Shown piece after piece: positions 10,928 through 21,459 of a stretch of DNA of 43,742 nt (the first letter of the stretch is position 1; the number at the start of each line of letters is the position of its first letter). The translations under genes were made by a program, and so were the position numbers. Source of the DNA: Rhizophagus sp. LPA8_4_AMF (taxonomy: Eukaryota; Glomeromycota; Glomeromycetes; Glomerales; Glomeraceae); NCBI GenBank assembly GCA_021464525.1, contig JADRCO010000203.1:1-43742 (forward strand), written 5' to 3'. Under the pieces are notes generated by a model. It saw nothing but the letters and a program-made list of their open reading frames with translations, did no database searches and was not told the origin of the DNA.

Positions 10928-11987
10928 TTATTCTTTTTTTAAAAATCCAAAATCTTTATTCTTCAAAAACGGATGAAACGGGGGTTTTATACCTTTAGCG
11001 ATATAATAATCCAATATTTTGTATTCAACACGACGTATCTGTGAAAATATAATTATTTAACAAAAAAGCTGGCTTCAAATAAAAATTTTCTTCGTCATAC
11101 CATTGCAGCCATGAAATTATCCCGTTTTCTTGAAATGATTTTTCTCGTAAATACTGTAAACATTCCATTTAAATTCCCAAATAATGTATCTGTAAATACG
11201 CGATCTCCTATAATTGCTATCGTATGTGGATTATATACCGCAAAATGAGAAAGCAATTCTTGTCCACATGAAGGTTTCTATTTGAATTTTTGAATTATTT
11301 GAATGAAATATTCGATATTCATACTGTGTATGATAATTACCTTTGACGTATGTCGTAATACATAGACGCCTGGATCGAATAAAGCTTTAGAACAAAATAA
11401 ATTCAATGTAATACGCAAAATGTTTCGAAAAATTTAAAGAATTTACCTAGACTTTTTTCGATCGCTTCGGCCTTTTTTTATAAATATATGAAATTAATTA
11501 TATTCAAAGAGAGATAAGGACACATAAAATTATTTATATATGAACACCTGAATGAAGCCTGGATCATCTCCCGTTCCCGAACTATTCGACACAATAATTA
11601 AATTTTCATTTCCAAATATTTTTTTACTTTCTTCCCATGCGCTCTTTTGTTTAAAAGTTTAAATAATTACTGTATAGATGATTAAATTTTATGACGCGCA
11701 AAATAATAGTACCTTAAAAGGCGGATAAATTTCATCAGAATAAGGGGCCGTAAGTGTATTATCCTTATCAAATGCCAATGCATTTATTCCAAGACTTTTT
11801 AACACATAAAAATTTATATTTCGAATATCTAATATAATAAAATAAAATTATTTGACGTGGTGATTAAACTAGAAAATTATATTTTTATTTTATTACCATT
11901 AACAATGAGATGAGGAATGCATAAATGCGGTTTTCTAAAACCTTTTATTGAGTTAATAATGGCGTTAAGGTTTAAACTTTGTACCAT
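10928..11987 (-). CDS. GEP4: Mitochondrial phosphatidylglycerophosphate phosphatase, GEP4-type
   Basis: Seven exons, 11987-11897, 11828-11713, 11643-11548, 11471-11447 (only 25 bases), 11384-11341, 11277-11101 and 11038-10928, join to 219 residues. It is a HAD-family phosphatase. Motif I DKDNTLT is at 51-57 with Asp51 as nucleophile, motif II SNSSG at 88-92, the motif III Lys at about 125 (Lys-Pro), and motif IV GDRVFTD at 148-154. This motif set and length match yeast Gep4, which dephosphorylates PGP to phosphatidylglycerol for cardiolipin synthesis at the matrix side of the inner membrane. The C-terminal YYIAKGIKPP fits the family's membrane-facing end. It lies 97 bases downstream of the LYR gene on the same strand. 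Confidence 0.9.
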
Positions 11988-12086
11988 TTCGTTAAATTAA
12001 AGCAGAAGAATGATAAAATTATCATTCGCCGTATGATTCGTATAATTTTGTAAGGATGACAAATGATCTGCATGCGTATGGCGTAA

Positions 12087-13409
12087 TTAATCTGACAAAA
12101 TCTCGATATTTGCTTTCCCTCTGCTTCTCCCTTTTTTACCGCCACTGCCGACCTGATTTTTAGCTTTCTCAAGATCTAATCCTTTCCGATCTTTTTCTTT
12201 AACTAAAGGTATTGGACGCCCTTCCGCCCAAGGTGATTTAGTAATAGTAAAATTTTTATTTGGATCCGATGGATTAATGGAGATACTTTTGTTAGACTTA
12301 GCCTTGGAAAGTGAATTTAAGTTTTTTTTATCTGATATTTTAACTTCAGGGAGTCCTATATTTTTTTTATCCTTAGTGTTGTTTTTTGGAAAAGATTCTG
12401 ACTTAGGAATTTCTTTCATGATTGGTATTTGTGCCAATAGTCTCTGATAAATTCTTCTTATAAATCTTTTTCTTGGATTATGTGGTCTTGCTGTATGATA
12501 TGGTACTTCTCTAACTAGATCACGTGGAGTCTTTGGCATATTAGGAATATCAGAAAGTCTCAAAGTCGTATCATTCTTATCTTTAATATTAATTCTTCCA
12601 ATTCTTGCTACGCCTTCAGAAGATAATATGCCTTTACCAGCCTTTTTCTCTAATGTTTCTAATTCTTCTTTAGTGACAGGTGGCATTACTTGTCTCATAA
12701 TTCTAGAGTAATGCCACCACATAATATTCGCTTTTCGGCGTGGATGGAGTGGTTTATGTTTTGGTTCTGGTAAAGTCGGATAGAGAGATTTTACCTGTGG
12801 TGATAATAGCGCTTGGAGTGGTGGTGAAATACGAGGTGGTGCAGTTCTTTGAACTTTTCGAATAAAAGGTCGAGGAGATAGGCTAGGATAATCTATAAGA
12901 GGCTAATCATTTCCACATAATATTAATACTAATCTCTTGCACAATATTCACAATAAAGAGAGTTTTAGAAACCAACTTTAAGTAGCTTGTGTCTTTTTGG
13001 TCCTATTCTTCCGTAAGTCAATTTGAGTACGCGCGTTACCGCTTTGACATCAAAAACATTAGCTCTTTTTAACTGATTCAATGCCTAAAACACGACCAAT
13101 AAAAATTTTTATTCTATTATAAATCTTTAGATAATTACTTCATGTCGATTAGCTGACCTTTCGTGCATCAGCCCATTTCATCATAACTCTTTTTTCATTT
13201 GTTTCATTTTTGTATTCTTTAAAACTTTTTCTTGCTCTTTCCTTAAGAAATTCTCTTAAATATATTCGAAATTTAATTAGTATTTTATGTTTTATGAATC
13301 ATACATTAATTTTATATTACTTTGCATTATCATCGAAGAATTTTGATGATTCCTTCAAAATTTGTTTATATAACGAAAGAATTTGTTCTCTCTTGCCAAG
13401 GCTATTCAT
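12087..13409 (-). CDS. Long LYR-motif protein, possibly Cup1-like
   Basis: Four exons, 13409-13321, 13254-13158, 13084-12977 and 12902-12087, give 369 residues. The N-terminus (about 1-95) is a LYR-type three-helix region: an ILSLYKQIL motif with Leu-Tyr-Lys in place of Leu-Tyr-Arg at 13-15, then FLKERARKSFKEY and LNQLKRANVFD. LYR proteins work in mitochondria with the acyl carrier protein, in Fe-S cluster, respiratory-complex or ribosome assembly. This one is much longer than classic LYR proteins (about 90-120 residues). It continues with a proline-rich linker, a MWWHYSRIM segment near residue 165, and a basic Lys/Ser-rich tail. The long form resembles what I remember of fission yeast Cup1; that link is a suggestion. 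It is the first of three co-oriented minus-strand genes, ahead of GEP4 and thiolase. Confidence 0.7.
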
Positions 13410-13651
13410 TTAATCAAAAAAAGAAAATTTTTTTTAAACACTGTGCATATAAAAGGAAAAAAAAAAAATGTACATCTTAATAAATCAATTATCGCATCTT
13501 CACATGCATTGTTAGGTTGTAATACAAATAATATGCAAAGAGTATAAAAACATCATTGTTCAATCAATGTCTCCAACGATAATTTTACAATTGAATTAAT
13601 TGAATTTATTTATTATTACATACTAAGTGAGCATTTCAGACTTGAAACAAA

Positions 13652-15206
13652 ATGAGTGAAGCAGGCTGGAACTGTGTTGGATCTCAACGACCTATGGTCA
13701 AGAGATGCAATTCACTCACGGCTTCCACTTCGCAAAGCTCATTGATAGTTGATATTCCCTGTGAAGTTTTTATTGATATTTGTAAATTCCTTCCTCCGTT
13801 GGATCTTTTTACACTTTCTCTTGTCTGTAAAAATTTTCGAAATTGGTTAGTTGCGCGTTCTAATTTTGGAACTGAACAGATTTGGAGAACGGCAAGAATA
13901 AACTGGTTAACACATCTCCGGTCGCCACCTAATGGAATGCCAGAACAATGTTATGTTTTCTTACATTTGATAGAATTAGGTTGCCAATTTTGTGGCAATG
14001 GCAAGATCGATCCACATGGCGGTTTACCATTTGAAATTTCAGCAGTGATTTATTGGTGTTTTCGCGTTCGCTGTTGTCAAAAATGTTTATTAGAAAGGAC
14101 AGTAACGTATGATATCAAATTAATAATTTGTAAAATATTAACTGAAAATAAATATTTATATCTTTTCTTTTTTTAGTTCAAAACAGATTAAAGAAGAGGG
14201 AAAGATAAATAGTGACCTGCTTCGAATACTTCCTCATTATTTTAAAAATAATCGTCCTCATATTTATTGGAGGAGTCAAGTAGAAGCGGCTTATCAAGAA
14301 TACGTGAAGCTTGATAGGAAAGATCTTGACAAATGGATGTATGAAAAATCAATTCAACTTGAGGATCAAAACAAGATAGCTGCAGCTTGTGAAGGGTCAA
14401 CCCAAGCAGAGTTGTTAAAAAAAAATCAAATTGGAGAAAAATTGAAAATGTTAATAAGAAAATTGTCATTGGTTGTTCCTAATGATGCAAACAGAACTCA
14501 ACGTCAAGTGGAAGTAGAGCTTAAAAGATGTGCTACTTATAAAAAATATACTACCAATAACAATAACAAAGCAAATTTTTTAATAAGATTATTTAACGAA
14601 AATCACTGGGATCTTTTTCAAAACCTTATAAGACAAGAGTATGAAGAAAAACGTAAATATGCCGCTTTAAGAGCACAACAATTTGATATATTTTGTAAGG
14701 TAAGTGAATGGAGATTAAATTTTTATGCATTATCATATCGTAATAACCTTCTTTTTCCATAGATATATTCGATGGTTCCAGAAAATTTTTCCATGAAAGA
14801 TCCTATAATTAAATATCTCCCATATTGCCGATCTTTCAAAACGCCTTATTGGGATGTTACAGTACCTTGGGAAGATAATTTTCTCGAAAAAGAATTAATT
14901 CCTACTCTTTGCAATGAAGCAGCAGTAATTGCAAAAAGATCAGAGAGGACGTATCCAATTACAACGCTAACATATGCATTGTCGCTAAGAAATCGACGCC
15001 TTTTCCAATGTAAGCTGTGTGAGAATAATGGGAGTCCAGCGCCAGTATTAACTCATAAGGATGTTAAGTTGCATTTACAAGCTCAACATGATGTAAAGAA
15101 TATTTCCATGAAATGGATGACTACGATCAATTATTTGGCAGTTGGCAAGAGTATCTTAAAACGAGATTCTCAAGTAGTTTGTTTCTTCTTTCCACTTGAT
15201 AATTGA
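13652..15206 (+). CDS. F-box protein with C-terminal zinc-finger-like motif
   Basis: Three exons, 13652-14106, 14177-14699 and 14763-15206, encode 473 residues. The F-box is at about residues 31-72 (VDIPCEVFIDICKFLPPLDLFTLSLVCKNFRNWL, given here only as a position with its Leu-Pro, Leu and Val-Cys-Lys core). It would dock the protein to Skp1 in an SCF ubiquitin ligase. A Cys-rich cluster follows near 110-150 (CQFCGNGK and a later RCCQKC), a helical Lys-rich middle comes next, and the C-terminal part has CKLC followed by two His (KLHLQAQH), a C2H2-like finger. The substrate is unknown. The donor of intron 1 was chosen as GTATGA because the alternative GTAACG runs into a stop. F-box families are expanded in these fungi. 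Confidence 0.85.
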
Positions 15207-15491
15207 TAAATTTTTTTGTTTGTTATTTTTCGGATTTTGGTCATCATATGGGCATCCTCAAATTTCGCATCATTTGCATCATATGTAATAACATTCTGCA
15301 CAACTACATATGTATGTAATTCCTGGCACTCAATGATCATAAATTTTTTTTTTTTCTTTTTTTCTGCACTTTGTATACTAATTCAATCAAAATAATAGAT
15401 TAGAAAGATATTTAGTGCTAATTGCTAAATTAACGAATAAAGCTTTATTATACATTACATTGCTAATAATAAGATTATATTTGCTTTTATT
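15207..15491. other. Convergent intergenic region (F-box / DNL-type)
   Basis: These 285 bases hold the 3' ends of two convergent genes. The sequence is AT-rich with poly-T runs. No gene is seen. Confidence 0.5.
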
Positions 15492-16130
15492 TTAATTATT
15501 CCTTTCTTTACTGTCAGATTCTACTTGGTCTAAGCCTAAACTAAGTTCTTTTCTATTTCTTGATTTCTTTAATTCTTTTAATTTCTTTTTTTCTTTTTCT
15601 ATATTATCAGGACACCATTCCAATACATCTGGTTTAGTATTTACAACAAATTTCAATACTTTTTCGCCTTGCTCATACATTAAATCTTCTATTGTAACTC
15701 TACCATCTCTAAACCAACCTAAATGATCCGCTATTAAATGGTGATTATTACATGAAGAACATTGAATGATGACTACTCCATGATTATAAGCATGTTTTGA
15801 CATCGTTTTGGTGGAACGTAATGAGCATACCTTACATGTAAATGCTATCATAAGACGTGCGATTGGATCGTGCTGTGATGTTGTGGAAGAAGTATCAGAG
15901 GATGAAGCTTGAGCTGATTGAACTTTAGAAGAATCAGAAAGAGATAGAGTTTTTTTATCTTTAAATGAATATCTGGTCGAATGAATAAAAAATGATTGTG
16001 AAGGGTTGGTTAGTATAGGATACTGTATTTTATATTTGTTTTGATTCAATAAAGAACTTCTTTTTGAAAAGGTTTTTGTGGCATTAGTTATATTCTGTCT
16101 TGGTAACAGTTTTGATATAAATTGAAACAT
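15492..16130 (-). CDS. DNL-type zinc finger protein (Zim17/Tim15/HEP-like), mitochondrial Hsp70 escort
   Basis: A single exon of 212 residues. The N-terminal 55 residues are rich in Arg, Lys, Ser and Thr with almost no acids, typical of a mitochondrial presequence. The zf-DNL domain spans about 88-155, with CKVC at 99-102 and CSSC at 124-127 binding one zinc, followed by the signature NNHHLIADHLGWF. Zim17/Hep1 keeps mitochondrial Hsp70 soluble and supports protein import and Fe-S cluster assembly. The C-terminus is a charged Lys/Glu extension after residue 180. The gene is divergent from dephospho-CoA kinase (200 bases apart). Confidence 0.93.
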   Translation of the reverse strand: MFQFISKLLPRQNITNATKTFSKRSSLLNQNKYKIQYPILTNPSQSFFIHSTRYSFKDKKTLSLSDSSKVQSAQASSSDTSSTTSQHDPIARLMIAFTCKVCSLRSTKTMSKHAYNHGVVIIQCSSCNNHHLIADHLGWFRDGRVTIEDLMYEQGEKVLKFVVNTKPDVLEWCPDNIEKEKKKLKELKKSRNRKELSLGLDQVESDSKERNN

Positions 16131-16330
16131 CTTTACTGTAGCGGATCTATGCTGATCAAATTTTTTATATGGTTTTTGTGCTCATACGAAAATCTTATAA
16201 TTGTGTGTCACTGATTGAATAAAAAAATTCATTTTACAACTACAATAAGTATTTTTGAAATGTCAAACGTATCGTTTTTGTATATATAGCAATAGTAGGA
16301 TTTTCCTTTCATCATTTCTTTTTTTAACAA
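16131..16330. promoter_or_regulatory. Divergent promoter region (DNL-type / dephospho-CoA kinase)
   Basis: Two hundred bases lie between the two start codons. A TATATATAG run at about 16282-16289 lies 42-49 bases before the kinase ATG and could be a TATA-like element. Otherwise nothing specific is recognised. Confidence 0.45.
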
Positions 16331-17166
16331 ATGAAGCTAATCGGATTAACCGGAGGAATAGCCTCGGGTGATTATATTTCTTTCAATGTCGCAAAAATTG
16401 TTATACATATTGTTTTAACTTCTCATTTGTTTAATTAAAGGTAAAACAGTAGTATCACGAATGATTATACGTCGTAAAATACCATTAATCGATGGTGATT
16501 TATTAGCAAGGAAAGTGGTAGAACCAGGAAAACCTGCATATAATTTAATCATAAAAAATTTTTCCCGTGACGTGATAAATGAAGATGGTACACTTGATAG
16601 AGCAAAATTAGCCGATATTATTTTTTCTGATGAACAAAAAAGGAAAATTTTAAATAGATGTACGCATCCTTTCATCAGAAGAGAAATTTTCAAATTATTA
16701 GTTTGGTACTGGGCCACTGGCGAAAAATTGGTTGTATTGGATGCTCCCTTGTTGATTGAGAGTGGTTTATATAAGTGGATGAGTGCTGTTGTCGTTGTAT
16801 ACGTGTAGGTATATATTTTGAGGTTTATTTGCCGTATATATTTTTTAAATTAACGTAATTTCTATTTTTATTGTTATTTCTTTGTGATGAAGTTCTGAGC
16901 AATTACAATTACATCGATTGATTAAACGAGATAATATTCAAGAACATGCTGCTATTCAACGTATATCTGCTCAAATGCCACTCAGAGAGAAAATTAAATA
17001 TGCTGATCATGTAATCGATAATTCTAGTGATTTAGGAGAAACCGAAAGACAACTTAATGTTGTTTTAGCTAAAGTATATCCAACTTGGTGGAATTGGTTA
17101 ATAACTTGGCTTGGTCCCCCCACAATAGTTGTTTTAGGTTTAGCTGCTGTCGCCAAAGCAAAATAA
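16331..17166 (+). CDS. Dephospho-CoA kinase with C-terminal membrane anchor
   Basis: Three exons, 16331-16367, 16441-16804 and 16893-17166, give 224 residues. It phosphorylates the ribose 3'-OH of dephospho-CoA to finish coenzyme A synthesis. The P-loop GLTGGIASGKT is at 5-15; DGDLLARKVV, the LVVLDAPLLIES core and the QLHRLIKRDN lid motif follow in the CoaE order. The donor of intron 2 was set at GTAGGT, because extending the exon meets a stop 4 bases later. The last about 28 residues (WWNWLITWLGPPTIVVLGLAAVAKAK less its ends) form a hydrophobic helix with a basic tip, a tail-anchor-like feature also known from yeast Cab5 and other eukaryotic single-domain enzymes. Membrane location is inferred from this. 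Confidence 0.93.
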
Positions 17167-17302
17167 AATAGTATTATTACTTTTTAAGAATTTTTGTTTA
17201 AAAAAATGGAAAGCAGAACTTTTATTATTGTAAAAAAAAACTCAAAAAAAGGACCGATGAATGCTCAATTTGAACTTATCCAAACTTATAGTTGATTAGA
17301 CC

Positions 17303-17961
17303 TATCCCTTTGTAGACCTTTGCAGGCAAATTTGTCTGCAAATAAAATTTTTAGCCATCTAGTTATCATATAAAGATGGAACATATCTTATTAAAATCAT
17401 CTCATCAAGATGAATCCAATGGTGATAATCACATATCTCTAGGTGTGGTAGATCGGTTGCAAATCAGAAAAATAGTACCAATTTATTAATTATATACTTC
17501 CAATTTTTGACTAACTTATTGCATCAAGAGATATGTAATTATTACCATTGGATTTCGTCTTGATGAGCTGATTTCAATGAGCTATATTTCATCCTTTTAT
17601 GATCAAAGAATTTTGCTTAGAAATTTAGCAGGCAAATTTGCCTACTAAATTTCTAAGCAAAATTTCTAAATTGTTTAATGATTATAGCTCATTGAAATCA
17701 GCTCATCAAGTTGAAACCAATGGTAATAATTACATATCTCTAAGTGCAATAAGTCAGTCGCAAATTGAAAAAATTTAAAGCATATAATTATGTCAACCTG
17801 TTAACATTTTCCTGATCTACCACACCTAGAGAGATGTAATTACCGCTATCTTTGATGAGACGATTCCAATAAGCTGTGTTCCATCTTTTTATGATCACTG
17901 GATGACTAAAAATTTTGTTTGCAGGCAAATTTGCCTGCAAAGGTCTACAAACGAAGGGATA
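17303..17961. mobile_element. Doubly nested palindromic MITE-like element
   Basis: Four related units of about 120-165 bases alternate in orientation. The outer pair (17303-17462 and the reverse complement of about 17805-17961) shares ATCCCTT, GTAGACCTTTGCAGGCAAAT, AAAGATGGAACA and CTCTAGGTGTGGTAGATC. The inner pair (about 17519-17636 and 17637-17765) shares TAGCTCATTGAAATCAGCTC, ACATATCTC and a TGCAATAAG-like stretch, and meets in a nearly perfect palindrome centred at about 17637. Each junction carries a GCAGGCAAATTTGCCTGC-type palindrome (17320-17341, about 17628-17646, 17919-17940). There is no open frame. I could not define a convincing target duplication. Confidence 0.7.
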
Positions 17962-18092
17962 ATTGATAACAAATTTTATTTAGAAACCAATTTTTTATTT
18001 ATAGATTTTATCTATATATGCTGCAAAATGATGAAAAATAAATAGTGATAATTAATTATTCATATATAATAGAATGAATACATGATCATATA

Positions 18093-19265
18093 TTATGTAG
18101 CATGCTTTTTATCAAATTCAATCATATAATTGATCAAAAAATCAATTTCTTCCAAAGTGACAGAATTATACATACTAATTCTGATTCCACCAACACTACG
18201 ATGGCCTTTCAATTGAACCATTCTTAACTCTTCAGCTCCAGCCAGAAATTCTTTTTCTAACTCTTCCGGAACAATTCTAAAGGGAGCATTCATCCTCGAT
18301 CTAACCGGTTTATCAACAAAGGATCGATATATCTTTGATTTTTCAATTAAATCATAAATTTTTTTAGATTTTTCCTTATTAATTTCTTCAATGGCTTCTA
18401 CACCACCTAATTGCAATAACCATTCAAATACCAGTCCAGAGACATAAATAGAAAACATTGGAGGAGTATTATATAATGAATTGTTATCGGCAAATACTTT
18501 GTAACTTAACATTGTGGGTATAACAGTAACTTCATTATCTTTATCATTAACGGATTTTGGTTTGGTTAATAAATCATTTCTTATTATAACAACAGTTACT
18601 CCAGCGGGTCCAATATTTTTTTGTGCTCCTGCATATATAACCCCAAATTTACTAACATCAAATTTCCTACTTAAAATATTTGAAGACATATCACATACCA
18701 AAGGGACACTTGGATCAATATCGGGAATAAATGGAAATTCAACTCCATTAATAGTCTCGTTATCACAATAATAAACGAAAGCAGCTTTTGAGCCGCTTAA
18801 TTTCCATTCTTCTTTTGGCGGAATTGACCCAAAACTTCCCTTTGATTTTTTAACATCAATTACAATATTAACATTATTATATAATCTCTTTGCTTCATCT
18901 GCCGCTTTTGCAGACCAACTTCCTGTAACAAAATAATCTAATGGAGGATTAAATTCTTCTTCTTCAGGAATTTGTTGTCTTTTAGCTGCTAATAAATTAT
19001 AAATTACTGCTGAAAATTGAGTACACCCTCCACCTTGCATAAATAAAATTTCGTAATTATCAGGTACTTGTAATAAAGTTTTAAAATCATGTTTAGTTTT
19101 ATTTAAAAGATTTTCAAATGTTTTACTACGATGAGAAATTTCCATGACTGACATTCCAGTGTTTTCATAATTTAAAAATTCTCTTTGCGCTTTTTCCAAA
19201 ACACTTAATGGCAAAGCTGATGGTCCTGCTCCAAAATTATATACTTTTGGTCTTGTTGAAGACAT
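18093..19265 (-). CDS. Phosphoserine aminotransferase
   Basis: A single exon of 390 residues, intronless unlike most neighbours. It converts 3-phosphohydroxypyruvate and glutamate to phosphoserine and 2-oxoglutarate in serine synthesis (SerC/PSAT1/Ser1 family), using PLP. The N-terminus VYNFGAGPSALP, the GGGCTQFSA phosphate-cup segment near 78-86, Trp117 (TGSWSAKAADEA), the CDMSSN segment near 191-196 and the PLP lysine K216 in YAGAQKNIGPAG are all present. C-terminal GHRSVGGIRISMYN and the substrate-binding region are complete. There is no mitochondrial presequence, so it is expected in the cytosol. Confidence 0.96.
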   Translation of the reverse strand: MSSTRPKVYNFGAGPSALPLSVLEKAQREFLNYENTGMSVMEISHRSKTFENLLNKTKHDFKTLLQVPDNYEILFMQGGGCTQFSAVIYNLLAAKRQQIPEEEEFNPPLDYFVTGSWSAKAADEAKRLYNNVNIVIDVKKSKGSFGSIPPKEEWKLSGSKAAFVYYCDNETINGVEFPFIPDIDPSVPLVCDMSSNILSRKFDVSKFGVIYAGAQKNIGPAGVTVVIIRNDLLTKPKSVNDKDNEVTVIPTMLSYKVFADNNSLYNTPPMFSIYVSGLVFEWLLQLGGVEAIEEINKEKSKKIYDLIEKSKIYRSFVDKPVRSRMNAPFRIVPEELEKEFLAGAEELRMVQLKGHRSVGGIRISMYNSVTLEEIDFLINYMIEFDKKHAT

Positions 19266-20187
19266 GTTTAATAAGAAGAATAGGAAGAATAAGGTGAAAT
19301 TTATCCAATTTATCCAAATTTCACGAAAAAAGAAAATAATTATAAATAGGTTTAAAAAAAAAAAAATACGCGATGAGCCATTTTGATAATCATACGTGTA
19401 ATGTAATAATTATGTACTAATACAGTCATGTGCTTCGATTTAAATCTCATAATGACACATGTATAGTCATTAATCAATCATCTTTCCTTTAAAACTTCAA
19501 GGCCAACGTAACACGTAAACTATATATTGGGAAAAATTTTTTTTTTGGATCTTTGACAAAAATATTTGTAGTATTATGGTGGCTAAACTGGCTTATGGTC
19601 GCACGATAACGAAAACACCGTATCTAAAGTATATGAATATTGATTGATTAAATGGAAATCAGAAATAGGGAATGTTCGTTACTCGGTACATATACAAATC
19701 ATTCATTGTGGGTACTAAAAATGAACAAGCATGTGTATTACAACAGAAATTGGATCAAAACATAGTTGTTTATTTACAAAAAGTAAATACTTGATAGATT
19801 AAAAAAACGCATTGAATATAGAGTTACGATCCGGATGAATTCGAAAGGGCAATTATACACGGATTTTAATTAATAAGGATTAAAATTTTTTTTATATATT
19901 ATAGACTGCATCCCAATGCACAATCTATTAAAAATTACTATTTAATACAAAAAAAAAGAGAAAATAAAAACGGATTGATTTTTCATCCGAACCGGATGAA
20001 TTTCAATCCGTGTTAATTTTCTCTCTACTTTTATTTTGGACAATTTTTTTTTATTATATTAATTGATAGATATTCATAAGATATCTCAAAATAAAAAATT
20101 CTTTTTATTGATTTAATATTCATAAAATGGCTGAAATGTGTTTATTTACGGATTGACGGATCGCAACTCTACTTGAATATATTATAT
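19266..20187. other. Intergenic region containing a TA-flanked MITE
   Basis: The first about 550 bases are the promoter side of phosphoserine aminotransferase and show no gene. The last 350 bases are largely occupied by the small element at 19821-20169. Confidence 0.5.
19821..20169. mobile_element. Small TA-flanked MITE
   Basis: The left end GAGTTACGATCCG and the reverse complement of the right end GAGTTGCGATCCG match with one difference, and each is bounded by TA (19819-19820 and 20170-20171). TA duplication is typical of Tc1/mariner-type elements. An inner imperfect palindrome (CGGATTGATTTTTCATCCG, then CGGATGAATTTCAATCCG) sits at about 19972-20010. There is no coding capacity. The right end is only 18 bases from the stop codon of the b5-like gene, so it may contribute to that gene's 3' end. 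Confidence 0.6.
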
Positions 20188-21090
20188 TTATTGTGATTTT
20201 TGAGCAGAAGCATCATTACAAGGAGGAGGAATTGGTATTTTTGGGTCTATAGGGGGGTGAACTACACGTCCTACTTTATAGTATGTATGATGATCACGAT
20301 AAAAACTTGCCCAATTTTCAAGATCCTATAATAGAGAAAGTTATCCTCATGAGAAATTATCCTAACTTCAATTAATGACAATTTGTTTTACCTCAAGTTG
20401 CTGATGAGTTAATCCACGTAAATCATGAGTTAAATGAGTTTCGAAACATCCTGTAACATATGCACGAGATGCATCTTTTCCTGCAAAAAAATTATAACCG
20501 CCTCCCTAAGAAAGCAGAGAATATATGTTATTGATTCATTTTGTGATAAATTTCCTTTAATAAAATTATACAAACTTTGCCATAATAATGTTTTCCGGCA
20601 GTAACGTCGAACACTTCCCCACTTTAACATTGATAGAATTAGAAATTTCAATTTTTTTAATATTAAATCTGAAATATTTTATCTTTTTATCTTACTTCAT
20701 AGCAATATAAATAGGCAAATTAGGATCGGATCCGTCATATTTAGCCAATTCTGTTTCAGAAAAGATAATTTCTCTCCTCTAATATATATTATTTCATTTA
20801 GAAAATTAAACTTAAAAATCACTTAACGTCGGTAAGTTATTTATACAAACCGGAATCCAATGTCTCCAATTAGTATATTTTCCTTCATATCCCCAAAACC
20901 AAGTTTCAGTTAGAAAGAAGGAGGCGGCAAAATTTATAATTATGAAAGTTAAAATTACTTGCAATATGCTTAGGCATACTAAACCACCAGAACTACTATT
21001 TTTTTTTTGATTATATTCCTTAGGCGTCCTTGAAGGATCATAATTCTCAGAAAGATTACTTGTATCTTTCTTCCTTTGAACTGGAGGCAT
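20188..21090 (-). CDS. Membrane-anchored cytochrome b5-like heme/steroid-binding protein (MAPR type)
   Basis: Five exons, 21090-20851, 20778-20696, 20621-20576, 20505-20392 and 20325-20188, encode 206 residues. A Ser/Lys-rich N-terminus is followed by one transmembrane helix at about 36-60. The cytochrome-b5-like domain runs from about 83 to 165: IIFSETELAKYDG, IAMNGEVFDVTAGKHYYG, GGGYNFFAGKDASRAYVTG. The Tyr-rich pocket without the two classic b5 His ligands is the membrane-associated progesterone receptor (MAPR/Dap1/neudesin) pattern, where a Tyr binds heme. Such proteins support P450s in sterol synthesis, which would fit the nearby ERG24, but this is only context. The tail is Pro-rich. A start 54 bases further upstream (at 21144) would add 18 residues and cannot be excluded. 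Confidence 0.85.
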
Positions 21091-21459
21091 TATAAAAAAG
21101 GTAGTAGCTCTGTTAATGACAATTTTCCACACGTGATGAATCAATTCTTTTTTCTAGTTCCGAAACTTTAAATAATGTTGCATGTGGCTGGTATAACTAT
21201 TTATGGTTCGGGATTTTCATATTTACCTTTTTATAAAAGTTTTGTTATAGTTATATATTAAAACATTAGAAGGATGATTTTTTTTCTTTACTCATACAAA
21301 TAAAGCAAGAAAAAATAGACTTTATTAGAAAAAGTTTTTATTAAGTAGTAATTTATATTTTATATAAAAATGATTCATAATTGATATGAAACCCTTGTTC
21401 GTGTATTTGTAAATTGTGGTGTCCTCAAATAACTATAATAAACTAAGAATTTGTCCAAT

